DNA of 64,000 bases from Paenibacillus_AR mesotrionivorans (GTDB lineage: Bacteria; Bacillota; Bacilli; Paenibacillales; NBRC-103111). The first letter of the stretch is position 1; each line of letters begins with the position of its first letter. Position numbers and translations under genes: made by a program. The notes under the pieces are model-generated. The model did no database searches, was not told the origin of the DNA, and worked only from the letters and a program-made list of their open reading frames with translations. The stretch lies in assembly GCF_046098205.1 (NCBI RefSeq), contig NZ_JBJURJ010000013.1, positions 171,605 to 235,604 of the forward strand, written 5' to 3'. Positions 42,546 to 52,075 of this stretch are shown here, one piece after another.

Positions 42546-44093
42546 TTAGTATCCCGAACCCTCGTCGGTCAAGTTGTCCAGCATATCATAATGATGCTTC
42601 TTCAGGGGTTTTTCCGCAGGTCCTTCGACGACCTCACCCGTATACGAAAATCTGGAGCCGTGGCAGGGGCAGTCCCATGTCCGTTCGCCGGCGTTCCAGT
42701 TTACCTCGCACCCCACATGGGTGCAGGTGGTATCCACAATATGCAGCTTGCCCTCCCGGTCACGGTACGCCCCCTTCCGTTCCCCGCCCAGCGTGATAAC
42801 AGCCCCTTCATCCTTGGCCAACTGCTCCAGGTGGGTATCCGGCTTTTCCAGCTTGCCTTTTACCAGATTGGCCACCACATTGGCGTTTTCCTTGATGAGC
42901 TTCTTCAGCGAAGGATCGGCTTGGAACCGCGAAGGGGTATACAGCTCCCGGTAGGGAGTATCCCGATCCAGAACATAATCCGCAAGCAGATGCGCGGCGG
43001 CGGTGCCGGTGGTCATGCCCCATTTCCGGTACCCGGTGGCAATAAGAATACGGGGTTCCCCCTCTGTTACCGGCCCCACGTAAGGAATTTTGTCCAAGGT
43101 GCCCAAGTCCTGAGTGGACCATTGATACAGGATTTTCTCCGCACCCATAACCTCTCTGCCGAAGGTCTCCAGCGCCTGGTAATGCTCCCGGGTATCCTTG
43201 CCCTGTCCGGTTTTGTGGCTTTCACCGCCAATAATCACAAGCTCCTCCCCATGATAGGTAACGGAGCGCAAGGAACGGGTAGGCTGGTCCACGCTCAAGT
43301 ACATGCCGCCGGGGTAGGAGGTTTTGGTCCTGCAGGCCAGGCAATAGGAACGGTCCGCGTGTAATCTCGCCGAATAGAGCCCCAGCCCCTCATAAAACGG
43401 AAAATGGGAGCAAACCAGAACTCTGGCCGCCTCCACACGGTGTCCGTCACGCGTGAGAACAGCCGTCCGTTCCCCGTTTTTATCCACGTTCACCGCAGTG
43501 GTGTGCTCGAAGATCCTGCCGCCCCCCTCGGTTATGAATTGAACCAGCCGGGTCAGATACTGCAGGGGGTGGAACTGCGCCTGATTGTCCATTCTGAGCG
43601 CGTTGATGATTGGGATAGCAAAGGGGATTTTCCCAACCAAACCGCCTTGTATACCCAGCGTCTGGTAGGCAGCCCATTCCGTCTCCAGCTTGCGGGCGGA
43701 TTGTTCCGTTGTGGCGTAGAGAAAGGCGTCCTGCCTCTTGAAATCGCATGGAATGTGATGGGCCAGCACGGTTTCCTGAATCCACTCCAGAGCTTCGCTG
43801 TTGGCCTGGTAATACAGCTTGGCTGTATCCTCGCCGAAGTGGCTGATAAATTCATCGTAAATGATATCATGCTGCGCCGTGATTTTGGCTGTGGTGTGCC
43901 CGGTGGTGCCATTGAGCAGGGTATCCGCTTCCAGCAATACAATCTTTAGTCCTGCCTTGACCAAAAGATAAGCCGCAGTGATTCCGGTAATCCCGCCGCC
44001 GACAATAACCACATCCGCTTCCCCATTTTCCTCCAGCGTTTGAAATTTGGGAATATCCGCTGTTTCCCGCCAAAACGGCTCCAATACTGCCAT
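42546..44093 (-). CDS. FAD-dependent oxidoreductase fused to a Rieske [2Fe-2S] domain
   Basis: A 515-residue protein. The N-terminal DadA-type part has the dinucleotide motif VVIVGGGITGITAAYLL and NGTTGHTTAKITAQH. The C-terminal Rieske domain has both metal pairs: Cys457-x-His459 (CTHVGC) and Cys475-x-x-His478 (CPCHGS). Such fusions are widespread in Bacilli and oxidise unknown amines or sugars, passing electrons through the cluster. It is cytoplasmic and a single-gene unit. Confidence 0.93.
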   Translation of the reverse strand: MAVLEPFWRETADIPKFQTLEENGEADVVIVGGGITGITAAYLLVKAGLKIVLLEADTLLNGTTGHTTAKITAQHDIIYDEFISHFGEDTAKLYYQANSEALEWIQETVLAHHIPCDFKRQDAFLYATTEQSARKLETEWAAYQTLGIQGGLVGKIPFAIPIINALRMDNQAQFHPLQYLTRLVQFITEGGGRIFEHTTAVNVDKNGERTAVLTRDGHRVEAARVLVCSHFPFYEGLGLYSARLHADRSYCLACRTKTSYPGGMYLSVDQPTRSLRSVTYHGEELVIIGGESHKTGQGKDTREHYQALETFGREVMGAEKILYQWSTQDLGTLDKIPYVGPVTEGEPRILIATGYRKWGMTTGTAAAHLLADYVLDRDTPYRELYTPSRFQADPSLKKLIKENANVVANLVKGKLEKPDTHLEQLAKDEGAVITLGGERKGAYRDREGKLHIVDTTCTHVGCEVNWNAGERTWDCPCHGSRFSYTGEVVEGPAEKPLKKHHYDMLDNLTDEGSGY

Positions 44094-44170
44094 ACATACC
44101 CCTCCGATTGTTCAAGATCATCCTAGGGTTAGGGTTGGCAATTTATGGTTTCTTTAAACCATCGGCAGTT

Positions 44171-44497
44171 TTAGTGGAACAAACCGTCGGATTCCACCTT
44201 GCAGATGCGGATCCTGTAATGCTCATACCACAGCTTTTTTCCCATTTCCTTGGCCTTCATATGGGAGGCGTTGTTCTTCCACAATTGAATGCTGTCCAGG
44301 GAATCCCAATAGGAGACGGTGATGCCGAAGCCCTGCTCATTCCGGGCGCTTTCCACACCCAAGAAGCCTTTTTGCTGGGAAACAATGGCTTCGATCTCAT
44401 CAGACATTCTGCCGTAGCCTTGATCCCCCGGTGTCCGCAGGGAGCTAAAGATGACCGCATAATACGGTGGTTTTGGCGTTTGGGCAAAGCCACTCAT
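44171..44497 (-). CDS. antibiotic-biosynthesis-monooxygenase-like (ABM) protein
   Basis: A 108-residue ferredoxin-fold protein: YYAVIFSSLRTPGDQGYGRM, GFLGVESARNEQGFGITVSYWDSLDSIQLWKNN and EHYRIRICKVE are typical of the ABM/YgiN group. Small ABM enzymes act on quinones or haem, but the group also has non-enzymatic members. AGGAGA lies eight bases before the ATG. Confidence 0.85.
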   Translation of the reverse strand: MSGFAQTPKPPYYAVIFSSLRTPGDQGYGRMSDEIEAIVSQQKGFLGVESARNEQGFGITVSYWDSLDSIQLWKNNASHMKAKEMGKKLWYEHYRIRICKVESDGLFH

Positions 44498-44670
44498 GGG
44501 ACAGCTCTCCTCTTCAATGTAATAATGAACCGGGCAAACGTCGTCGTTACGGACTCACGATCCTCTATTTGGTGAAAATGGGCTTGTTTCCGGAGCTTGC
44601 GGACCCAGAAACCCTTAATTGCCCGGCGGGTGTTACAATCGGGGGCTTTTCCGGCAATTAGCGGAACCTC

Positions 44671-44730
44671 AGTCCGCATAAACGGAAGACGTCCGCTTTT
44701 GGAGGAAATAACGTCTCCTGTGTCCGCAGA
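44671..44730. repeat. half-length relative of the dyad intergenic element, copy D
   Basis: One direct unit (TCCGCATAAACGGAAGACG) and one inverted unit (AAATAACGTCTCCTGTGTCC) of the GTCCGC subtype also seen in copy E. Nothing else is seen in the 44498-44757 gap. Confidence 0.6.
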
Positions 44731-44797
44731 AACCGGTGATTGCGCTTCAGCTTCAACCTATTCCTCACCGTAATGGTAATACTGTATGCCTCTCTCT

Positions 44798-45117
44798 TCA
44801 GGCGGTATATGTTCTCCTTTCATTAGCTCTGTCTGCACTAATTTCTCCCTGTTCTCTAATCTGCTCATACTCCGAATCATCCAGTTCCTCGAGCTCATCC
44901 GCAGCAACCAGCTCCAGATCTTTATTACTTTCATAATCCAGAATAAAATGGATGATTTCCTGATGCACTTCACCTTTTAATCCAGATGCAAGAATGTTTG
45001 TGTTGAAAGCCCTATCTCCAACATTCTCTCGTGCTTCGTATTTCCGTTATCCTCCAAAATGGCCTCTGCCACATTCCTGTCCTCGAAAATGATCTGCACA
45101 AGCTCATCGTCATTCAT
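44798..45117 (-). pseudogene. frameshifted small acidic protein gene
   Basis: The first frame reads MNDDELVQIIFEDRNVAEAI, continues LEDNG, and then runs to an early stop at HLD. A second frame continues convincingly from RKYEARENVGDRAFNTNILA through EVHQEIIHFILDYESNKDLE to RTYTA. Adding one A in the GGAAATACG stretch (about 45040) joins them into a 106-residue acidic protein. It starts 18 bases after the stop of the 45136 gene in the same frame. AT-rich like its neighbour. Not recognised as a family; a sequencing error is an alternative explanation. Confidence 0.65.
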
Positions 45118-45135
45118 ACCAGGTTCATCCGGGGA

Positions 45136-46098
45136 TTATTGAAATAGACTGCCGTATGTATTAGGGAGATATTCGGGATAATGGCGGCGGTAAAAATCGT
45201 CGATCCTCCGCATCACCGGGTCCCATTCCGGATAAGGTTCGGGGTTGTTAAACTCCAGCTTTGCTTCCGGTGTATCCATTAAGAAATCGGTTAATGAATT
45301 GGTAATCGGCTTGCCGATTTTTTGCCTTACATGCATCAGATAGATGATCTCATACGGATAAAAGCCGTATCTGTAATCACCAAATTCACCCATTTTGTCG
45401 ATCTCCGAGACCAATCCGGTATGAAACTCCGACATTTCCACGATAAACTGCTGCATTTCATCGTCATTTGCATCTTTCCATTGTTCCAACACCTTAGCGT
45501 AAAGGTGGAGGTCTTCGGGGATATTTCCATAAGGAATCCCTTCTTCCCTAAACTTATCGATCACGGCCAAATGAACCTGACGGTTGGTAGCTAAAATAGT
45601 CTTTTCCCTATATTGCAAATATAGCTCCAGCAAAAACCAGATATGGGTTTCCCATTCCTTAGCCGGCATTAAATTATCGCCCAGATGATGGACAATAAAA
45701 TCAAATAAAAGGCTCTCTTCCTTCTCCCAGCCAAACATAGAGCAATGAATCAATGACCTGACAACATCACCGAACGAATACTCCAACCGCATTTTCGGAT
45801 ACTTGACTTTGTACAAATCATGTCCCATACATTGGTAAAATGCCGTCATCTGCATCACTTTCAGCGGTTCTATTGTATGGCCGCCCTTTACTAGAACATC
45901 CCGCTTCCAAAGGGACATGTAATACCTAAAAATTTCTTCAAGGCTCAACAGTAAGATATGGTCCTTTTCTATAAGATTTGAATCCACTATATTTTGAACA
46001 TCAACCGTTCTTTCCTCGTAATCCTGTTTGATCCCTTCGAAATTGTGGCCTTTTTTGTACTTTTTGAAAGCCAACTCCAGTTTTTTTTGATTCACCAT
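45136..46098 (-). CDS. protein of unknown function in an AT-richer patch
   Basis: A 320-residue soluble protein rich in Tyr, Trp and acidic residues (EEIFRYYMSLWKRDVLVKGG; HIWFLLELYLQYREKTIL; GFYPYEIIYLMHVRQKIG; EWDPVMRRIDDFYRRHYPE). I do not recognise the family. Base composition is clearly more AT-rich than the surrounding genes and a broken small gene follows, which would suit acquired DNA such as an immunity-type gene; that is speculation. AAAAAGGAG lies before the ATG. Confidence 0.7.
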   Translation of the reverse strand: MVNQKKLELAFKKYKKGHNFEGIKQDYEERTVDVQNIVDSNLIEKDHILLLSLEEIFRYYMSLWKRDVLVKGGHTIEPLKVMQMTAFYQCMGHDLYKVKYPKMRLEYSFGDVVRSLIHCSMFGWEKEESLLFDFIVHHLGDNLMPAKEWETHIWFLLELYLQYREKTILATNRQVHLAVIDKFREEGIPYGNIPEDLHLYAKVLEQWKDANDDEMQQFIVEMSEFHTGLVSEIDKMGEFGDYRYGFYPYEIIYLMHVRQKIGKPITNSLTDFLMDTPEAKLEFNNPEPYPEWDPVMRRIDDFYRRHYPEYLPNTYGSLFQ

Positions 46099-46119
46099 GG
46101 GCTAAGCTCCTTTTTCATC

Positions 46120-46695
46120 TTACTCCCCCGGAGTATATCTCCCCGGAAACTCCATTCTCGCCTGTTCCGTGCAAGCCAGCACAAATTGCCCTTTTGCCTC
46201 CGTGTAACCGTCCCGATCATGGGGAAACTGCTCCTTCAGCGTTATCTTCAGGGCGGCATATTCCACTGCCTTCTCCGGATGCGCCATGAGATAGTCCCGG
46301 AAGTAAAGCTCCCCCCAATCCCCACTGTGCCGGACATGGATATGGAAAGCCTGGCCCCGGAAACCCTCAGGGGTGTACCCCTTCAGATACATGATCAGAT
46401 CGGCCGCTGGTGTGTTGACCACATAGCCCTCATCCTTCATCCGTTCCGTTACCGCATTTAAGTCCGTATCCCTGCGTATCTCCAGCAAAATATCTACAGT
46501 GGGCTTTGCCAGCAAGCCGGGAACAGAGGAGCTGCCGATATGGCTGATGCGGACCAGATTGCCGCCAAATACCGATTTCAGAAATGCCTTTTCCTCCAGA
46601 TAATGCGTCTTCCACAAGGGATTATGCTCCTCATGCAGAATGGGAAACAACTCCGAAAGCCGCGCCGCCGTTACTTTGGAAAAATCCTGTCTCAA
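46120..46695 (-). CDS. GrpB-family (UPF0157) protein
   Basis: A 191-residue protein with the GrpB signature HIGSSSVPGLLAKPTVDILLEI, plus YLKGYTPEGF and FHIHVRHSGDWGE. The family has a nucleotidyltransferase-like fold; the physiological role is not settled. The start is a TTG at 46695, seven bases after GAGGAGG. It begins a short minus-strand group with the AT-rich genes. Confidence 0.92.
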   Translation of the reverse strand: MRQDFSKVTAARLSELFPILHEEHNPLWKTHYLEEKAFLKSVFGGNLVRISHIGSSSVPGLLAKPTVDILLEIRRDTDLNAVTERMKDEGYVVNTPAADLIMYLKGYTPEGFRGQAFHIHVRHSGDWGELYFRDYLMAHPEKAVEYAALKITLKEQFPHDRDGYTEAKGQFVLACTEQARMEFPGRYTPGE

Positions 46696-46788
46696 GCTTT
46701 CGCCTCCTCAGCTAGGGTGTGCTTGCAAACGCCGAGGGGAGCAAAACGGGTTTGCAAACACGGCCTAGGATCTGTCTTCTTGGCATCC

Positions 46789-47661
46789 TTACCGTGTCCC
46801 CTGCCTGATGATGGCTTCGAACCATTTCCAGGGCAGCAGGGCCCTGCTCCATATCGCCAGCCTGGAGCCGCTGCCCAGGGTGTAACGGAGGCGGGGGGAA
46901 CGGGCATCGGCCAGAACGCCTACCAAATCCGCCACCTGCTGCGGATCGGGTGCGGTTTCCCCCGTCCGGCGGGAGTATTGCGAAATGCGTTCCAGCCGCT
47001 CCCGGTAGGGGGAATCGGCAGTCGGCACCATGCCGTCAATCCCCTTGCTCCAGATGGGCGTCCGGTAGGCCCCCGGCTCCACCAGCACAACGCCAATGCC
47101 CAGCGGAGCCAGCTCATGCCGGAGGGTTTCCGTAAACCCCTCCACGGCAAATTTGGAGGCGGCATAAGGGCCATAGCCCGGAAATGCCACCCGGCCGCTG
47201 ACGCTGCTGATATTGATAATCAGCCCGTTCTGCTGCTGCCGCATAATGGGGATGACGCTTTGGGTCACCGCCACCAGTCCGAAGAAATTAGTCTCCATCT
47301 GCTGACGCCATCCGTCCATGGACACCTCCTCCACAAAACCGCCGACGGCAAACCCTGCGTTGTTGACCAGAATGTCTAACCGCTGATGGACACGCAGGGT
47401 CTCCTCGATAGCCCCCCGGATGGAGAGGGGGTCCGTCACATCCAATTGGAGCACTTGAACCCGGCCGGAGACTCCTGCTTTCTCCGCCAGCTGCAGCAGC
47501 TCCCCCGCCTTCGCGGGATTTCTCATGGTGGCTGCAACATGGATCCCCTTGCGGGCCAGCTCCAGCGCAATCAGCATACCGAAGCCGCTGGAGGCTCCGG
47601 TAACCAGGGCAACCCGACTGCCGGAATGGATATGGGCAGATTCTTCAGTAGATGTTGACAT
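46789..47661 (-). CDS. short-chain dehydrogenase/reductase
   Basis: A 290-residue SDR: cofactor motif TGASSGFG, NNAG, and the catalytic Ser (INISSVSG) with YAASK. The overall layout is a classical NAD(P)-dependent SDR with a longer C-terminal arm, as in ketoreductases and retinol-type enzymes. The ATG at 47661 has GGGGAG seven bases away. It is directly downstream of the six-gene biosynthetic operon (30 bases after its last stop) and could belong to it. Confidence 0.92.
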   Translation of the reverse strand: MSTSTEESAHIHSGSRVALVTGASSGFGMLIALELARKGIHVAATMRNPAKAGELLQLAEKAGVSGRVQVLQLDVTDPLSIRGAIEETLRVHQRLDILVNNAGFAVGGFVEEVSMDGWRQQMETNFFGLVAVTQSVIPIMRQQQNGLIINISSVSGRVAFPGYGPYAASKFAVEGFTETLRHELAPLGIGVVLVEPGAYRTPIWSKGIDGMVPTADSPYRERLERISQYSRRTGETAPDPQQVADLVGVLADARSPRLRYTLGSGSRLAIWSRALLPWKWFEAIIRQGTR

Positions 47662-47691
47662 AAGCACACTCCCCTTTCTTTTATTGAGAGA

Positions 47692-48846
47692 TTATAGCTT
47701 CAGCTTCCTCATCAACGGAACGCCCACCCGGTTCAGCAGCTGCTCCAGCAGCGTCCAGCACCAACGCCTGCCCGGCGGCAGATGCCGGTCGAACACAGCG
47801 GAATATTCGAAATCCGCCACCGCGCCACGGTTCCGCTTAAACTGGGCGGCGCCCGCGCTTTCGTGAAGCAGCACACCGGCCTCCCGGGCCTGCCGGATCA
47901 GGCATGCGGATAACATCCGGTACAGGCCAACCGATTGGGGCAGCACGGTATCATAGCCGAACAGCGGCGTTGTCATCACCCCGTTCCGGCAAAAATACCC
48001 CATCACCGCATCCAGACGCCCATCCTTCCGCAGGCCGTAGAGGGTCAAAGCGCCTGTCCGGTGGGCCAAAGCAATAAACGCCTCCGTAAATTGTGGATTA
48101 TCGTAGGAATATTTATCCAAATACAGCAGCTTGTACAGTTCCGCAATCCGGGGGTAGTCCGCCTCCGTAATCGCCTCTCCGGGCACAAAGCTGTAGCCGG
48201 TTTTGGCCATTAGCTCCCCATCCCGCTTCAATAACCAGCGGGCCTTGGCATTCCCGAAGTCCGGGCCACCGGCCTGGAACAAATAAATCTGCCTGCTGGG
48301 CACCAGCTTGCAGCCCTCCGTGCGCAGCGCCTCCAGCAGCTCCTTGTGCAGGGCCGGGCTCAAGGACCGCATAATCACTGTATGCTCCGGGAACTGCTCC
48401 CGTACCGCCTGCAGCACCGCTGCCGCCTGCTCGCCGGACATACGGGGAAACAGATTGGTGGACAGCAGCCAGTTGTTGATATGCACCACCCGGTTGATGT
48501 GCGAACGCATCATCAGCCCGCCCAATCCATCCAGCAGGAGCGTCAGACCTTTTTCCAGCAGGGGGGATTGGAGAAGGGACAGCTCCTGCTTGGCATAACG
48601 CACATAATGAGTGTAGGGGGAGCACACATAGGAATTGCCGTATTCCGCATAATTCACCGTCACCGGAAGCACCAGATCATCCAGCCGGGCCAGCAGAAGC
48701 TCCGTTTCCGCATTGGGGATAAACCCGCTTGCCCCCTGCACCATCAGCGGCTCCAGATAAGCTCTGGCATACCGGCCGTCCTCCGTGTCCGGCCACTCCA
48801 CTTGATGCAGCTTCTCACGGTTATAAAGGAAGACGCGTCCGCTCAA
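47692..48846 (-). CDS. GNAT-like acyltransferase, gene 6 of KAS III operon
   Basis: A 384-residue protein. The second half (YRIAELYKLLYLDKYSYDNP; GALTLYGLRKDGRLDAVMGY; VGLYRMLSACLIRQAREAG) looks like a GNAT/peptidoglycan-bridge-type acyltransferase; the first ~180 residues are a separate region. It may add an acyl or aminoacyl group to the pathway product. Its start overlaps the previous gene by 26 bases. The family assignment is by fold impression only. Confidence 0.7.
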   Translation of the reverse strand: MSGRVFLYNREKLHQVEWPDTEDGRYARAYLEPLMVQGASGFIPNAETELLLARLDDLVLPVTVNYAEYGNSYVCSPYTHYVRYAKQELSLLQSPLLEKGLTLLLDGLGGLMMRSHINRVVHINNWLLSTNLFPRMSGEQAAAVLQAVREQFPEHTVIMRSLSPALHKELLEALRTEGCKLVPSRQIYLFQAGGPDFGNAKARWLLKRDGELMAKTGYSFVPGEAITEADYPRIAELYKLLYLDKYSYDNPQFTEAFIALAHRTGALTLYGLRKDGRLDAVMGYFCRNGVMTTPLFGYDTVLPQSVGLYRMLSACLIRQAREAGVLLHESAGAAQFKRNRGAVADFEYSAVFDRHLPPGRRWCWTLLEQLLNRVGVPLMRKLKL

Positions 48847-50191
48847 TGGCCCACCTCCTCTCCACCCGCCTCAGCTTCCGGGCTCCTTCGGGATGGGTGT
48901 ATCCGGTAAAAATCAGGTCCGGCATACGGCAGCCCAGCCTAAGCATCAACGCCTCCACCGAAGCGGTCACCTGTCGTTCAACCTCCGCCTGCGAGGCGCC
49001 GTCCTGCAGCAGCAGCTCCACCGTAAGCGTCTCCTCCACCTGCTGGATCACCCGGTATTCCCGGATCGCCGAAGAGGCGGCCAGCACAGCGCGGGTGATA
49101 AAATCGGGATAAACGGGCTTCAGTTTGCCGTCCTCCGTCCGCTCTATATAGAAGATGTCGTCGCAGCGTCCTTCAATCCGTTCAATGGCGGTAAAAGGGG
49201 AGCCGCAAGGACAGGGCTGCTCCGCCTCCGTCAGCACATCATTCAGCCGGTAGCGGATAATGGGCTGGGTGGTCCGGGAGAAATCCGTAATGATGGGGAC
49301 AAATCTGCGTCCGCCGGGGTCATCCGGCACGGCTTCCTTCCCGATATGGACAATGTCCTCGTTGAGATGCAGCGTTCCGTGGGAGCAGGTGCTGGCCAGA
49401 AACCCTTCCGTACATTGATACACCTGATGGATCGGCAGGCCGAAGGTGTCCCGAATCACCTCTGCGTCCACCGGGTCCAGCACCTCGGCTACCGACACCA
49501 TACGCCGGGGAACGGCGGTTAAGCGTCCTATGCGCTTTTGCTCGGCAAGCTGCCGGAGCACAGAGGGCGGGGCCGCCCAGATGCTCGCCTGGTACCGGTT
49601 CAGCCGCTCCACATGCTTCTGCGTGTCCTCCAGCAAATCGAAATATTCGAATTGCAGCCGGCCACTGCCCACGGATGCATAGAGATTGCTGTTGGCCCGC
49701 AGGAAAAAGGCGATTTTTTCCCGCTGCCATAAGGGTCCCGGCAGCACCTTCGCCAGCATCATACCCGCCCAGGCCGCCTGCTCGTCCGAGCTGACCAGAA
49801 ACAGCCCCCGGCTGCCCGAAGTGCCGGAGGATAACCCCACGGTAATGCCGCCCAGCTGCGGGGTAAAATTACGGGTCCGCTCCGCCTCCAGCGCCAGCTC
49901 CATGGCTTCCTTCTTGCGGATGCGCGCCGTGTTCAACCGGTCGAAGTGCTCCATCATCACCGCCTTGTCAATGACGGGAAACTCTCGCCATTCCGTCAAG
50001 GGCCTGCCGCCCCAGAGCTCCCGGTAAAAGGGGGAGTGTTTGCGGACAAACCGGAGCCTTTTCTGAACCTGCCGCTCCTGCCAGCGCTCCAAGGCTTCAC
50101 GACCGGACCATTGCCGCCTGTACTTCGTCCTTACATAATGGGTGAGAAAAAGAGCAAGTCCTCTGACGCCCAACCCGCCTGCGCCCCTCAT
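48821..50191 (-). CDS. PaaK/F390-synthetase-like adenylating enzyme, gene 5 of KAS III operon
   Basis: A 456-residue adenylate-forming enzyme. The phosphate-binding motif is GLSSGTSGSRGLF (about residues 118-130), with YQCTEGFLASTC and IIRYRLNDV later. This is the pattern of the F390-synthetase/phenylacetate-CoA-ligase family. It should activate a carboxylic acid as acyl-AMP, probably a fatty or polyketide acid made by the KAS III. It overlaps the genes on both sides. Confidence 0.9.
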   Translation of the reverse strand: MRGAGGLGVRGLALFLTHYVRTKYRRQWSGREALERWQERQVQKRLRFVRKHSPFYRELWGGRPLTEWREFPVIDKAVMMEHFDRLNTARIRKKEAMELALEAERTRNFTPQLGGITVGLSSGTSGSRGLFLVSSDEQAAWAGMMLAKVLPGPLWQREKIAFFLRANSNLYASVGSGRLQFEYFDLLEDTQKHVERLNRYQASIWAAPPSVLRQLAEQKRIGRLTAVPRRMVSVAEVLDPVDAEVIRDTFGLPIHQVYQCTEGFLASTCSHGTLHLNEDIVHIGKEAVPDDPGGRRFVPIITDFSRTTQPIIRYRLNDVLTEAEQPCPCGSPFTAIERIEGRCDDIFYIERTEDGKLKPVYPDFITRAVLAASSAIREYRVIQQVEETLTVELLLQDGASQAEVERQVTASVEALMLRLGCRMPDLIFTGYTHPEGARKLRRVERRWAIERTRLPL

Positions 50192-51072
50192 GGCCTACGC
50201 TCCTCTCCGGTCCAGCCCAGCGCCTCCCCGCAATGGCTGGGGATAATCAGCAGCTGCGGGTATTCCCGGTGCAGCCGGATGAGCCTGCGGAAGGACTGCC
50301 CGTATTCCCCGGCATCCGCCATAATGATCCGCGCTGCCGGGTGGGGCTTGCGGTCCTCCCGGAAAGCCCGGCTGGACCACACGGCATCCGCACAGAGGAA
50401 AACCTCCCCTTCCGCCGTCCGCAGCAGCAGCCCTGTTTGCCCTGCCGCATGTCCGGGCAGATCAACGGCCACCAGGCTTCCGTCGCCCAACAGATCGTAC
50501 CCGTGTTCGAAGGGGAATGAACCGGGCAGCGGATACGGGCTCACATCCTCCATAAAAGCCGACCGTTCCCCGAAGTCCTCCGGCAATAACCCGGACAGAT
50601 AACCGGCCTTCACTGCAGCGAAGGGGCTTAGTTTGTTGACGGCAGCATAGGCCTCCCGCTTGTATATGAACCGGGCCCGGGGGAAATCCCGCAGTCCCGC
50701 CGTATGATCCGCATGAAAATGGGACAGCACCACAGTCCCGATCTCCTCCGCTTGGATGCCCTTGCGGCCCAGCTGGCTTACCGCACCGTCCTCCTCCCGG
50801 AATACCACTGGAGTGATCATCCGGTACAAAAGCTGCGGTAAACGCCGGGTCTCCTCCACAAAACGCCGGGAATACCCGGTGTCGAAGAGGATATAGCCAT
50901 GCTGCGGATGACGGATCAGCGCAAAGCCTGCCGGGAATGGAACCGGCCTCCAGGACCCGCCCCGTATGGTGAAAAACTCCGGGTGACGGCAGTACCCTGC
51001 CGCAAACAGCGTCAGCTCCACAAGCGGTCCATCCAGAAGCGGGGCGCAGCCCGCCGCATTATCTGTGCTCAT
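50188..51072 (-). CDS. metallo-beta-lactamase-fold hydrolase, gene 4 of KAS III operon
   Basis: A 294-residue MBL-fold hydrolase. The metal motif HFHADHTAG is complete, with downstream ligands in DLPGHAAGQTG and AVWSSRAF. Fold relatives include lactonases (AHL-type) and thioesterases. In this operon it could hydrolyse a lactone or thioester. Its start overlaps the reductase stop by 14 bases. Confidence 0.92.
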   Translation of the reverse strand: MSTDNAAGCAPLLDGPLVELTLFAAGYCRHPEFFTIRGGSWRPVPFPAGFALIRHPQHGYILFDTGYSRRFVEETRRLPQLLYRMITPVVFREEDGAVSQLGRKGIQAEEIGTVVLSHFHADHTAGLRDFPRARFIYKREAYAAVNKLSPFAAVKAGYLSGLLPEDFGERSAFMEDVSPYPLPGSFPFEHGYDLLGDGSLVAVDLPGHAAGQTGLLLRTAEGEVFLCADAVWSSRAFREDRKPHPAARIIMADAGEYGQSFRRLIRLHREYPQLLIIPSHCGEALGWTGEERRP

Positions 51073-52075
51073 TCCTGCTCCCCTCCGTTTCTATCCACCA
51101 TTCCGCAAAACGGCGCAGCCCCTCATGAAGGCTCACCTGCGGTGTATACCCCAGCAATTTATGAGCCCGAGAAATATCCAGCGTTTGACTTTGAGCCAGT
51201 ACACTCACCGAATACCGGGTGAAGGTGGGCTCGCCCAGCACGGGCAGAAGCGTATGGCTCCATTCCAGCAGCGCCGCCGCCCCATACGCCACCGGGTACG
51301 GCAGCTTCTTCGTGCGCAAGGGCATCCCCAGCATAGTAAACAGCTCCATCAGCACATCCTTGAGCAGGGCCGGTTCACCATTAGTGATGTTGTAGGCCTG
51401 CCCCAACGCCTCCTCCGGCGCCTGCCAGCCCAGCAGCATGGCATCCACCACATTATCCACATAGGTGAGATCGAGCAGCACCTGCCCATTCCGGAAAAGT
51501 GGAATGCCTGAGGTATCGTTGGCCCGCATCAGCCGGGGCAAAAGGGCTGTGTCACCGGGACCGAAGATGGCCCGGGGCCGCAAAATCAATCCCGCTAGCC
51601 CCTCCCGGAAGGCCTGCCGCACCACCTGCTCCGCCTTCAGCTTGGTCGCCGCATAGGCGTTCACCGGCTTAGACGGAAGCGCCGCGTCCTCCTTGACCCC
51701 CAGTCGTTCCTCATGCCCATTAAAATAAATGCTCGGCGTAGAGATATGAACCAGACGTCCCACCCCATGCTTCAGGCATCCTGCCGTTATATGAGCGGTG
51801 CCATCCACATTGACGGCCTGGAAGTCCCGGTACGGCCCCCAAGGCGAGGACAACGCCCCGCAGTGGAACACCGCATCTTGGCCCCAACAGGCAAGCTCCG
51901 CCTGTTCCCGGTCGCGCAGGTCCGCATGGATAAACCGGATGCCCAACGCCTCCAGCTCCGACCCGGCCCAGCGGTTCCGCCCCATCCCGGCCACCTCCCA
52001 GCCCATTGCCTGCAGCCTCAAACAAACATGCCGTCCCAAAAAACCGGTGGCTCCGGTTACCAAAGCCTTGGTCAT
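51059..52075 (-). CDS. NAD-dependent 3-beta-HSD/OleD-like reductase, gene 3 of KAS III operon
   Basis: A 338-residue extended SDR: VTGATGFLGRHVCLRL, YAATKLKAEQVV (Tyr, Lys), RPRAIFGPGDTALLPRL, DLTYVDNVVDAM and YNITNGEPALLKDVL. This series matches OleD, the 2-alkyl-3-ketoacid reductase of bacterial olefin synthesis, more than sugar epimerases. It probably reduces the beta-keto product of the KAS III. Coupled to the ATP-grasp gene by a four-base overlap. Confidence 0.9.
   Translation of the reverse strand: MTKALVTGATGFLGRHVCLRLQAMGWEVAGMGRNRWAGSELEALGIRFIHADLRDREQAELACWGQDAVFHCGALSSPWGPYRDFQAVNVDGTAHITAGCLKHGVGRLVHISTPSIYFNGHEERLGVKEDAALPSKPVNAYAATKLKAEQVVRQAFREGLAGLILRPRAIFGPGDTALLPRLMRANDTSGIPLFRNGQVLLDLTYVDNVVDAMLLGWQAPEEALGQAYNITNGEPALLKDVLMELFTMLGMPLRTKKLPYPVAYGAAALLEWSHTLLPVLGEPTFTRYSVSVLAQSQTLDISRAHKLLGYTPQVSLHEGLRRFAEWWIETEGSRNEHR

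Noticed and set aside
44758..44973. A 71-residue frame starting MKCIRKSSILFW
   Set aside because: It overlaps a different frame that reads as a proper acidic protein continuous with the upstream fragment; this frame is Trp/Ile/Ser-rich and lacks a start site.
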